The position numbers and the translations under genes were made by a program. The notes under the pieces are model-generated. The model was not told the DNA's origin, did no database searches, and saw nothing but the letters and a program-made list of their open reading frames with translations. A DNA stretch of 64,000 bases from an uncultured Bacteroidia bacterium. GTDB lineage: Bacteria > Bacteroidota > Bacteroidia > Bacteroidales > Prolixibacteraceae. The stretch covers positions 1 to 64,000 of the forward strand of contig CAIXZH010000066.1 in assembly GCA_903923905.1 (NCBI GenBank), in the 5' to 3' direction. Of the stretch, positions 34,263-40,700 are shown piece after piece (positions within the stretch are counted from its first letter, which is position 1; each line of letters starts with the position of its first letter).

Positions 34263-34381
34263 CAATCGCATTTTATTTTCACTGTAAGATTATTAAATTG
34301 ATATGTTTTAAATCAGCATTTTTCACCAATTACATCATTATTTTTAAAAATTCAGGCAAAATCCTCTTTTAAATAATTCTT

Positions 34382-35839
34382 ATGGCAAAAATTGTAGTTT
34401 TGGGTGCTGGTATTTCCGGACATACTGCAGCAGCCTTTATCCGAAAAAAGCTGGGCAGAACGCATGATGTTGTAGTAGTAAGCCCTGGCGCTTATTATCA
34501 GTGGATCCCTTCCAATATTTGGGTAGGCGTGGGAAAAATGACGATCGATCAGGTGCGGTTTAAACTACAACCGGTTTATGACCGGTGGAAAATTGATTTC
34601 CGGCAGGCAAAAGCTACGGCCCTTTTCCCCGAAGGGGATCAGGATATCAAGCGGCCATATATTGCCATTGAATATACCGGAGAACACCGCAATGGTGAAG
34701 CTGATCAGGTCGATTACGATTACCTTGTCAATGCCACCGGGCCAAAACTTAATTTTGAAGCCACTGAAGGACTAGGTCCCTCCAAATTTACCCACTCGGT
34801 TTGCTCGTGTGATCATGCCGTTGCGACCTGGGACGCCCTTCAAAAGTGTCTTTCGCGTATGGAAAAAGGGGAAAAGCTCCGTTTTCTGATTGGAACAGGT
34901 CATCCGACTGCTACCTGTCAGGGTGCGGCATTCGAATATGCACTTAATGTAGCTTACGAGATTAAAGCAAGAGGTTTATTGCATATGGCTGAAATCACCT
35001 GGATATCCAATGAATATGAATTGGGTGATTTTGGAATGGGTGGAGCATTTATTAAACGCGGCGGTTATGTTACCCCAACGAAAGTTTTCAGTGAGTCTAT
35101 TTTTGCAGAATATGGCATCCGCTGGATCAAACGTGCCGGGGTAACAAAAATTGAGGAAGGAGTTGCCCATTATGAAACCCTTGATGGACAATTGCATACT
35201 CAGCCATTCGACTTTGCAATGCTTATTCCCGCTTTTTCAGGTGTCGGATTAAAAGCATTCGATAAATCGGGTGAAGATATCACCTCAAAACTCTTTGCGC
35301 CCAGCGGCTTTATGAAAGTGGATGCCGATTATTCCGGCAAAGGATTTGAAGACTGGTCGGTTGAGGACTGGCCTTCAGTTTACCAGAATCCGACTTTCAC
35401 GAACATCTTCGCTACCGGGATCGCTTTTGCGCCTCCTCACCAGATTTCCAAACCGATGAAAAGTCCCAACGGTACATTGATCACTCCTGCTCCACCGCGC
35501 ACTGGAATGCCATCGGGCGTTATCGGTAAAATTGTGGCACTCAATATTGTGGATCTCATCCGTCACAACCGGAAGGATTTTAAACATAAAGCTTCAATGG
35601 GGAAAATGGGAGCTGCTTGTGTTGTTTCAGCAGGTTTTAGCATGTTTAAGGGAAATGCCGCTACCATGACCGTATTCCCAATCGTCCCTGACTGGCAGAA
35701 ATTCCCCGAATGGGGACGTGATCTTAACTATACCATCGGTGAAGCCGGCTTAGCGGGTCACTGGATTAAGTTATTTCTGCACTATATGTTTATTCACAAG
35801 GCTAAGGGTTATCCATTCTGGTGGCTTTTACCTGAGTAA
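34382..35839 (+). CDS. sulfide:quinone oxidoreductase-like flavoprotein
   Basis: A 485-residue FAD enzyme of the sulfide:quinone oxidoreductase group. The N-terminal dinucleotide fold is LGAGISGHTAAAF. Candidate redox cysteines are Cys141/Cys143 (SVCSCDHA), Cys179 (HPTATCQGAAFE) and one in GAACVVSAG near 415. The C-terminal amphipathic region (WIKLFLHYMFIH) would touch the membrane. It would oxidise sulfide to sulfane sulfur and pass electrons to quinone. A small basic protein is encoded 34 bases downstream. The second SQR/NDH-like protein at 51680 is a different subtype. Confidence 0.83.
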   Translation: MAKIVVLGAGISGHTAAAFIRKKLGRTHDVVVVSPGAYYQWIPSNIWVGVGKMTIDQVRFKLQPVYDRWKIDFRQAKATALFPEGDQDIKRPYIAIEYTGEHRNGEADQVDYDYLVNATGPKLNFEATEGLGPSKFTHSVCSCDHAVATWDALQKCLSRMEKGEKLRFLIGTGHPTATCQGAAFEYALNVAYEIKARGLLHMAEITWISNEYELGDFGMGGAFIKRGGYVTPTKVFSESIFAEYGIRWIKRAGVTKIEEGVAHYETLDGQLHTQPFDFAMLIPAFSGVGLKAFDKSGEDITSKLFAPSGFMKVDADYSGKGFEDWSVEDWPSVYQNPTFTNIFATGIAFAPPHQISKPMKSPNGTLITPAPPRTGMPSGVIGKIVALNIVDLIRHNRKDFKHKASMGKMGAACVVSAGFSMFKGNAATMTVFPIVPDWQKFPEWGRDLNYTIGEAGLAGHWIKLFLHYMFIHKAKGYPFWWLLPE

Positions 35840-35873
35840 TGTATTGAAATATAATTAATTAACTAAATATATC

Positions 35874-36032
35874 ATGGCAAAAAATATAGTACGCGGCTAT
35901 TACGATGAGTCGTATCCCCCAATCCCTACCAGATTTACACGTTTCTGGCGCCGCAACCTGCTTTGGCAGGCCTGGCGTTTTATTGTGCTCAACCTTAGGA
36001 TTATGCGTATAATCGTGGGAGGGCATTCATAA
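35874..36032 (+). CDS. 52-residue basic protein downstream of SQR
   Basis: A short reading frame with ATG 35 bases after the SQR stop. The peptide is 52 residues, rich in Arg, Trp and Phe (RFTRFWRRNLLWQAWRFIVL), so it forms an amphipathic or single membrane-spanning helix with a positive face. Codon use looks like that of the neighbours and the frame ends cleanly. I infer a membrane-bound accessory of the SQR-like enzyme. I do not recognise a family. Confidence 0.6.
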   Translation: MAKNIVRGYYDESYPPIPTRFTRFWRRNLLWQAWRFIVLNLRIMRIIVGGHS

Positions 36033-36091
36033 TCAGCCTCCTGATCATACGATTTTAGAAGCACATTCCATTTAGTAAATAAATTTATTTT

Positions 36092-36135
36092 GAACAAATG
36101 TTCATTATGTTTTGATTAATGAACATTTGTTCATT
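36092..36135. promoter_or_regulatory. palindromic operators of the DUF134 operon
   Basis: Two palindromes, GAACAAATGTTC (36092-36103) and AATGAACATTTGTTCATT (36118-36135), form together a perfect 15-bp inverted repeat (36093-36107 against 36117-36131) with a 9-base spacer. The second ends at the -7 element, so binding would block RNA polymerase. The DUF134 protein encoded next, a helix-turn-helix regulator, is the obvious candidate to bind here. Confidence 0.7.
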
Positions 36136-36142
36136 ATTTTTG
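36135..36142 (+). promoter_or_regulatory. -7 element of the DUF134 operon
   Basis: TATTTTTG fits TAnnTTTG, 17 bases before the ATG at 36159, giving a very short leader. It is flanked by the palindromic operator upstream and a CRP-type palindrome downstream. Confidence 0.55.
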
Positions 36143-36156
36143 TGCCAATTATCACA
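36141..36156. promoter_or_regulatory. Crp/Fnr-type operator at the DUF134 start
   Basis: TGTGCCAATTATCACA shares the half-sites TGTGC and TCACA with the palindrome at 25247-25262. It covers the likely transcription start of the DUF134 operon, a repressing position. Confidence 0.55.
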
Positions 36157-36158
36157 AT

Positions 36159-36554
36159 ATGGCACGCACCAGGAAAAATAGATTAATCGGGATGGCACCT
36201 CACTTTAATGGATTCAAACCATTGGGATTGCAAAGTATACCCGGCGATGAGGTTTGCATTAAATTCGAAGAGTACGAAGCCTTGAAATTATGCGATTATG
36301 AATTGCTTACCCAGGCTGAAGCTGCCAGGTTGATGAATATTTCGCGGCCTACCTTCACCCGGATTTACGAAAGTGTCCGCAGGAAAATAGCCAAAGCATT
36401 TATCGAAGGAAGTTCCATCAGTTTTGAGGGTGGAAATTTTATCCTGGCAAAATGGTATAAATGCAATCCTTGCAGAATGACATTTACGATCTCCAAAGGC
36501 TCTGATGCCTGTTGCCCTATTTGCAAAAGACAGGAAATAACTGAAATTAATTAA
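36159..36554 (+). CDS. DUF134 DNA-binding protein
   Basis: A 131-residue protein of the DUF134 family (predicted sigma-like helix-turn-helix regulator). The N-terminus is typical (MARTRKNRLIGMAP). The helix-turn-helix is around residues 48-75 (LTQAEAARLMNISRPTFTRI). A C-terminal zinc-ribbon-like segment has Cys-x2-Cys pairs (CNPCRMTF and CCPICKRQ). In many bacteria DUF134 genes precede NifB/NifX-type genes, exactly as here. It probably represses its own operon through the adjacent palindromes, perhaps in response to a metal or thiol ligand. Confidence 0.88.
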   Translation: MARTRKNRLIGMAPHFNGFKPLGLQSIPGDEVCIKFEEYEALKLCDYELLTQAEAARLMNISRPTFTRIYESVRRKIAKAFIEGSSISFEGGNFILAKWYKCNPCRMTFTISKGSDACCPICKRQEITEIN

Positions 36555-36557
36555 GCC

Positions 36558-36869
36558 ATGATAATTGCCATTGCAGCGAGTGAGAATAATTTGAATGCCA
36601 TTGTTGACCCTCATTTTGGAAGGTGTGAATGGTATTGCATTTATAATACAGAAACCCACAAGAGTTTATTTACGGAAAATCTTTCACGTAATCATCAGGA
36701 AAGTGCAGGGTGCAGGGCTGCTGAATTTTTGCAGGGGGAAAATGTAAACATGGTCATAGCCGGACGCTTTGGCTCAAAGGTTACCGATGTTTTTCGTAAA
36801 TCCAATATTCAGATGGTTATTCCTGAGGTGCAGCAAACATTGGCCGAAATTATAAACCAAATAAAGTAA
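36558..36869 (+). CDS. NifB/NifX-family cofactor-binding-like protein
   Basis: A 103-residue protein of the dinitrogenase iron-molybdenum cofactor family (ribonuclease H-like fold), with the family core DPHFGRCEWYCIYN and the Cys in AGCRAAEFL. No nitrogenase genes are present, so it is one of the many NifX homologues of unknown role, probably metal-cluster or thiol-metal binding. It starts 3 bases after the DUF134 stop. Confidence 0.85.
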   Translation: MIIAIAASENNLNAIVDPHFGRCEWYCIYNTETHKSLFTENLSRNHQESAGCRAAEFLQGENVNMVIAGRFGSKVTDVFRKSNIQMVIPEVQQTLAEIINQIK

Positions 36870-36875
36870 ATTGAG

Positions 36876-37250
36876 ATGAAAGTAGCAGTACCAACACGAG
36901 GAAACATGGTTGATGATCACTTTGGCCATTGTGAAGCATATACTGTTTTTACAGTTGATACATCTAATCAAATTGAAGGAGCTGAAATGCTCCCTTCTCC
37001 GCAAGGCTGCGGATGTAAGAGCGATATCGCTGCCATATTGCAGAAAATAGGGGTAACGGTGATGCTGGCTGGAAACATGGGAAATGGTGCATTAAATGTG
37101 CTTAACAGTCATAATATTAATGTTTACCGGGGCTGCTCTGGGAATGTCCGTGAGCTTGCCGAGGCCTACTTGCAGGGAAGGATTGCTGATTCCGGCTTCG
37201 GGTGTAAAAGTCATGAGAATCATGGAGAAGAACACCAGTGTAATCATTAA
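36876..37250 (+). CDS. second NifX-family protein with Cys/His-rich tail
   Basis: A 124-residue protein of the same family as the preceding one (PTRGNMVDDHFGHCEAYTVF, SPQGCGCKSD). It has an added metal-binding-like tail ending GCKSHENHGEEHQCNH. The tail with Cys and His suggests transient metal binding. It overlaps the start of the DUF1847 gene by 38 bases if that gene starts at 37213. Confidence 0.85.
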   Translation: MKVAVPTRGNMVDDHFGHCEAYTVFTVDTSNQIEGAEMLPSPQGCGCKSDIAAILQKIGVTVMLAGNMGNGALNVLNSHNINVYRGCSGNVRELAEAYLQGRIADSGFGCKSHENHGEEHQCNH

Positions 37251-37731
37251 CAGGATGGAAGGAGTGGTGAGTAAACACCTGTACGATAGCACTTCACTTG
37301 AAATCATGCAGGCGGCTGAGCACGCATATGTTCGCGGTTCAAACCGGGTGGAGGAGATTAAAAATTTTGCTCGTGAAGCCGGATTTAAGCGGATCGGAAT
37401 TGCACACTGCGTTACCTTTCCCAATGAGGCCGAGAAATTAAAACAGTTTCTGTCGGATGAATTTGAGGTATTCAGTGTTGATTGTAAATGCGGAAAAATT
37501 CCAACGTGCGATATGCTCGGAGGCGAGGGTAAAGCGATTATGTGTAATCCTGCAGGACAGGCTGAATATCTGCAGAAAAACAACACAGAAATGAATATTT
37601 CAATGGGATTATGTGTTGGCCATGATATGATTTTCAATCAGAAATCGGCTTCACCGGTCTCCACAATTCTGGTAAAAGACCGCATAAATAATCACCATAC
37701 CATTACAAGTATTAACAATTTAAAATTCTAA
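37213..37731 (+). CDS. DUF1847 metal-binding-like protein
   Basis: A 172-residue protein of the DUF1847 family, with conserved Cys residues (IGIAHCVTF, DCKCGKIPTCD, IMCNPAGQ, GLCVGHD). The Cys-rich pattern suggests a metal or Fe-S site. The open frame extends back to 37096, but that part reads antisense-like residues over the NifX gene, so ATG 37213 or 37222 (MEKNTS) is preferred. The family's role is unknown; it often accompanies redox and sulfur genes. Confidence 0.78.
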   Translation: MRIMEKNTSVIINRMEGVVSKHLYDSTSLEIMQAAEHAYVRGSNRVEEIKNFAREAGFKRIGIAHCVTFPNEAEKLKQFLSDEFEVFSVDCKCGKIPTCDMLGGEGKAIMCNPAGQAEYLQKNNTEMNISMGLCVGHDMIFNQKSASPVSTILVKDRINNHHTITSINNLKF

Positions 37732-37734
37732 ATT

Positions 37735-38337
37735 ATGTCCAGTTTTGATGCCCGTGCCCGTGAATGGGACAAAGATAAAATGCATATGGAACGTTCGGTG
37801 GCTATTGCTGCTGAGCTTGAAAAGATGATACCCCTTGACCACTCCATGAAAGCCCTTGAATATGGGGCTGGTACCGGTATTCTAAGCTTCCTGTTCAAAG
37901 ATCGCTTTTCAGATATAACCCTTATGGATAGTTCGCAGGAGATGATTAAGGTATGCGGGGAGAAGAGCGAATACTTCGAAGCCAGTCATATCCATCCGTT
38001 GTGGTTAGACCTCGAACACACTGATTTTGACGATAAATTTGATATTATTTACAATCAAATGGTTCTCCATCACCTAAAGGGTTTTGAGGCTATGCTCCAT
38101 AAATTCTACGATTTGTTAAATCCTGATGGTTATCTGGCAATTGCAGATTTGTTCCCGGAGGATGGCTCGTTTCATGGAATGGATAATCTTGACGTCCATT
38201 TAGGCTTTGACCCTGAGGCACTTTCAGTTATCCTTAAAAATGCAGGATTTAAAAGTGTAAATTACATCACCTGTTTCGAGGTAAAACGTCCGTCGGGCGA
38301 GAATTTCCCCGTATTCTTATTGGTAGCCAAAAAATAA
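37735..38337 (+). CDS. class I SAM-dependent methyltransferase
   Basis: A 200-residue methyltransferase with a SAM-binding motif (LEYGAGTGILS) and a typical C-terminal lipid/ubiquinone-like arrangement (NPDGYLAIADLF). No metal-binding cysteines like those of the ArsM-like enzyme. It is the last gene of the DUF134 operon (3 bases after DUF1847). Substrate unknown; small thiols, selenols or metalloids are possible from context. Confidence 0.8.
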   Translation: MSSFDARAREWDKDKMHMERSVAIAAELEKMIPLDHSMKALEYGAGTGILSFLFKDRFSDITLMDSSQEMIKVCGEKSEYFEASHIHPLWLDLEHTDFDDKFDIIYNQMVLHHLKGFEAMLHKFYDLLNPDGYLAIADLFPEDGSFHGMDNLDVHLGFDPEALSVILKNAGFKSVNYITCFEVKRPSGENFPVFLLVAKK

Positions 38338-38401
38338 TAGTGTCATTAAAAAGATTCAGGTGATACTTATGCGATTTATATTTTAATTATTATTAGCTTT
38401 G
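38337..38401 (+). promoter_or_regulatory. promoter with shared 43-bp element, copy B
   Basis: Bases 38337-38379 match 33314-33356 at 37 of 43 positions. The -7 element TAGCTTTG follows at 38394-38401. It would drive the DUF6132/thioredoxin/peptide B/radical SAM unit, implying joint control with the ArsM-like/peptide A unit. Confidence 0.65.
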
Positions 38402-38427
38402 CATCGAAACAGTTTAAAAAAGTTACC

Positions 38428-38673
38428 ATGGAAGATAATTTAGAAGTAAAAGAAAAACCACAGACTACAAAAGAGTTTCTTAAATCACGAAATTTTCTGA
38501 AGCCTTTTCTCGGAATTGTACTTGGCGGCGTGGCAGGATTCCTGTATTATCATTATGTAGGTTGCTCGTCGGGCACTTGTGCCATCACCGGCAACCCCTT
38601 CATGAGTACCGCTTATGGCAGTATGCTTGGTTTATTTCTGGTGAAAAGTCCGTGTGCCAATGGCAAATGTTAA
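38428..38673 (+). CDS. DUF6132-like small membrane protein
   Basis: An 81-residue protein with a soluble N-terminus (about 25 residues) and two membrane segments. The conserved loop reads YHYVGCSSGTCAITGNPFMS, which matches the DUF6132 family. Cysteines also occur near the C-terminus (SPCANGKC). Such proteins often lie with YeeE, thioredoxin and rhodanese genes. A role in sulfur-compound or thiol transport is an inference from context. Confidence 0.75.
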   Translation: MEDNLEVKEKPQTTKEFLKSRNFLKPFLGIVLGGVAGFLYYHYVGCSSGTCAITGNPFMSTAYGSMLGLFLVKSPCANGKC

Positions 38674-38692
38674 ATTTTCATACCTGACAACC

Positions 38693-39160
38693 ATGAAAGC
38701 AACATTTCTTACACTAACCATCTGTTGTTCAATGCTTATGAGTAATTGTAGCGCCGGGGTTCAGGATAAGACCAGGTCAACGAGCAGCAATTCAAAATCG
38801 GAAGCTGTAATTGTAATGACCAACGACATCTTTAAGCAAAACGTTTTTAATTATGAGATTAATAAAGAGTGGAAATTTGAAGGAAATCTCCCTGTAATTA
38901 TCGATTTTTATGCAACCTGGTGCGGACCTTGCCGAATGCTGTCACCAAAAGTTGAGGAAATTGCCCGGGAATATGCCGGAAAGATTGTCGTTTACAAAGT
39001 AGATACCGATAAAGAACCCTTGCTGGCACAGAGTATGGGAATTTCAAGTTTACCCACGTTGTTATTTATTCCTCTAAAAGGGAAACCCCAGGCTTCAATG
39101 GGTGCAGTACCCAAAGAGACGCTGGTGAAAGCGATCAATGAAATTTTACTAGTGAATTAA
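38693..39160 (+). CDS. thioredoxin-domain lipoprotein
   Basis: A 155-residue thioredoxin with a lipoprotein signal (LMSNCSAG). The thioredoxin fold covers about residues 50-155 with the active site WCGPC (FYATWCGPCRML) and the cis-Pro motif SLPTLLF. The ATG at 38693 gives a good signal peptide; an upstream in-frame ATG at 38654 would overlap the DUF6132 gene. It would act as a periplasmic thiol oxidoreductase. It lies immediately before peptide copy B. Confidence 0.85.
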   Translation: MKATFLTLTICCSMLMSNCSAGVQDKTRSTSSNSKSEAVIVMTNDIFKQNVFNYEINKEWKFEGNLPVIIDFYATWCGPCRMLSPKVEEIAREYAGKIVVYKVDTDKEPLLAQSMGISSLPTLLFIPLKGKPQASMGAVPKETLVKAINEILLVN

Positions 39161-39175
39161 TTTATCTGTTTAATT

Positions 39176-39274
39176 ATGAAAAGTTTGATCAAAAAAACCG
39201 AAGTTGAATCAAAGGCAAAAGTTGCTCAGTGTTGTGCTAAAACAGCTAAAACGGTAGCCGGTTGCCATGATTGA
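39176..39274 (+). CDS. putative RiPP precursor peptide, copy B (32 aa)
   Basis: A 32-residue peptide, leader MKSLIKKTEV, core residues 17-32 AQCCAKT-x2-TV-x-GCHD, homologous to copy A (34109-34207). The start is 15 bases after the thioredoxin stop. A hairpin 15 bases after its stop separates it from the radical SAM/SPASM gene at 39344, the usual arrangement for an abundant substrate and a scarce maturase. Cys19, Cys20 and Cys30 are the likely modified or metal-binding residues. No signal peptide. Confidence 0.78.
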   Translation: MKSLIKKTEVESKAKVAQCCAKTAKTVAGCHD

Positions 39275-39288
39275 CATTTTTAAGGGAT

Positions 39289-39317
39289 AAAGAGTGCGGT
39301 TCATATCCGCATTCTTT
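39289..39317 (+). terminator. hairpin between peptide B and the radical SAM gene
   Basis: An 11-bp stem (arms 39289-39299 and 39307-39317, one G-U pair) with a 7-base loop is followed by GTTGC, a weak T-tract. It probably acts as a partial terminator or a processing site lowering expression of the downstream maturase. Confidence 0.6.
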
Positions 39318-39343
39318 GTTGCAATATCCTAATATTCATACAT

Positions 39344-40669
39344 ATGTACTTTTCAAAACACAATATTTTTTCCAAAATAAAGGATTCAGACAATTATTTC
39401 ATAGTCAATTCACTTACGGGAAATGCCGATATTCTGAACCCTGCGGATGCCGGGAAAGTGCATAAAATCCGGAATAACGAAGTTGTGGATGATTCGGAGT
39501 TAATCCACGAAATGGAGGAAAAAGGTTATCTGATCGAAGAAGCCCGCGAGAGCAAACTATTCAGAAGCAAATACCTCGATTTTCTGGACACCCGCGATGA
39601 CGATGAGGTCCAATTGTTTTTTGTCCCCAATTACACCTGTAACTTTGCCTGCACCTACTGTTATCAGGATGAATATGCCCCCTCCAAAGGCAATTTAACC
39701 ACTGAGATCATCGATTCGTTTTTTGTCTATATCCAAAAAGAATTTGCCGGACGCCGGAAATACATTACCGTTTTTGGGGGTGAACCACTCCTGAATGCTC
39801 CGGGTCAAAAGGAGAGCATTTCGTACCTGATTCATAAAGCAAATGCGGCTCAGCTTGAGATTTGCTTTGTAACAAACGGCTATACTTTAGTTGATTATAT
39901 CGATATTTTGAACCGGGGAGTGATCCGGGAGGTGCAGATAACCATGGATGGCACAGCAGATGTTCACAATGCACGCCGCTTTATGAAAGGGGGCAAGGGG
40001 ACCTTCGATAAGATCGTGGAAGGCGTAGATGTCTGCATTGCAAACAACATTACGGTCAATTTAAGAATGGTCATCGACAAGGAGAATATTGAGAACCTGA
40101 CTGATCTGGCTCAATATGCGATTGATAAGGGATGGACCTCATCTCCATACTTCAAGACCCAGATTGGGCGCAATTATGAATTGCATCATTGCCAGTCAGC
40201 AGCAAGTAAGCTTTTTAGCCGCATTTCGCTGTATGAAAAATTATACGATTTGGCAAAAGAACACCCTCATATTCTTGAATTCTATAAACCTGCCTATTCA
40301 ATTTCCAAATTCCTTGCTGAAAATGGAAGCATGCCTGACCCCTTGTTTGATTCCTGTCCTGCCTGCAAAACCGAATGGGCCTTCGATTATACCGGAAAGA
40401 TTTATTCCTGCACCGCGACAGTCGGCAAAGCAGATGAATCGTTGGGGACTTTTTACCCGGAAGTGAGCCGCATTGACGAGGTAATTAATTTGTGGGAATC
40501 ACGCGATGTTACCACTATCCCGGAATGCAAAACCTGCTCAGTGCAGTTGGCTTGCGGGGGAGGATGCGGCTCGGTTGCCAAAAACAGGAATGGATCGGTC
40601 TGTTCGCCCGATTGCCGTCCGGTGGAGCAATTACTTGAATTGGGATTCGCTGCGTGGTTTAAAGAATAA
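39344..40669 (+). CDS. radical SAM/SPASM peptide maturase
   Basis: A 441-residue radical SAM enzyme. The N-terminal 90 residues look like a PqqD-type leader-peptide-binding region. The 4Fe-4S motif is Cys99-x3-Cys103-x2-Cys106 (CNFACTYC), followed by the glycine-rich FGGEPLL and the MDGTADVH motif. A SPASM domain with auxiliary-cluster cysteines occupies about 345-425 (SCPACKTEW, YSCTATVG, IPECKTCS, ACGGGCG, VCSPDCRP). This layout is that of RiPP maturases that form thioether or carbon-carbon links on short precursors. Candidate substrates are the peptides at 39176 and 34109. Confidence 0.88.
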   Translation: MYFSKHNIFSKIKDSDNYFIVNSLTGNADILNPADAGKVHKIRNNEVVDDSELIHEMEEKGYLIEEARESKLFRSKYLDFLDTRDDDEVQLFFVPNYTCNFACTYCYQDEYAPSKGNLTTEIIDSFFVYIQKEFAGRRKYITVFGGEPLLNAPGQKESISYLIHKANAAQLEICFVTNGYTLVDYIDILNRGVIREVQITMDGTADVHNARRFMKGGKGTFDKIVEGVDVCIANNITVNLRMVIDKENIENLTDLAQYAIDKGWTSSPYFKTQIGRNYELHHCQSAASKLFSRISLYEKLYDLAKEHPHILEFYKPAYSISKFLAENGSMPDPLFDSCPACKTEWAFDYTGKIYSCTATVGKADESLGTFYPEVSRIDEVINLWESRDVTTIPECKTCSVQLACGGGCGSVAKNRNGSVCSPDCRPVEQLLELGFAAWFKE

Positions 40670-40700
40670 TACCAATAATTGATTTTTAAAAAGTGATATC

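Noticed and set aside
37096-37212. Extended N-terminus of the DUF1847 gene
   Set aside because: This segment overlaps the NifX-family gene in another frame and gives no family-like sequence; ATG 37213 or 37222 starts the conserved part.
36558-37250. Nitrogen-fixation genes
   Set aside because: Only NifX-family folds are present. No nitrogenase structural or nifB-type radical SAM genes are found.
39271-39465. 64-codon frame between peptide B and the radical SAM gene
   Set aside because: It overlaps the hairpin and the maturase start in another frame and has no family-like features.
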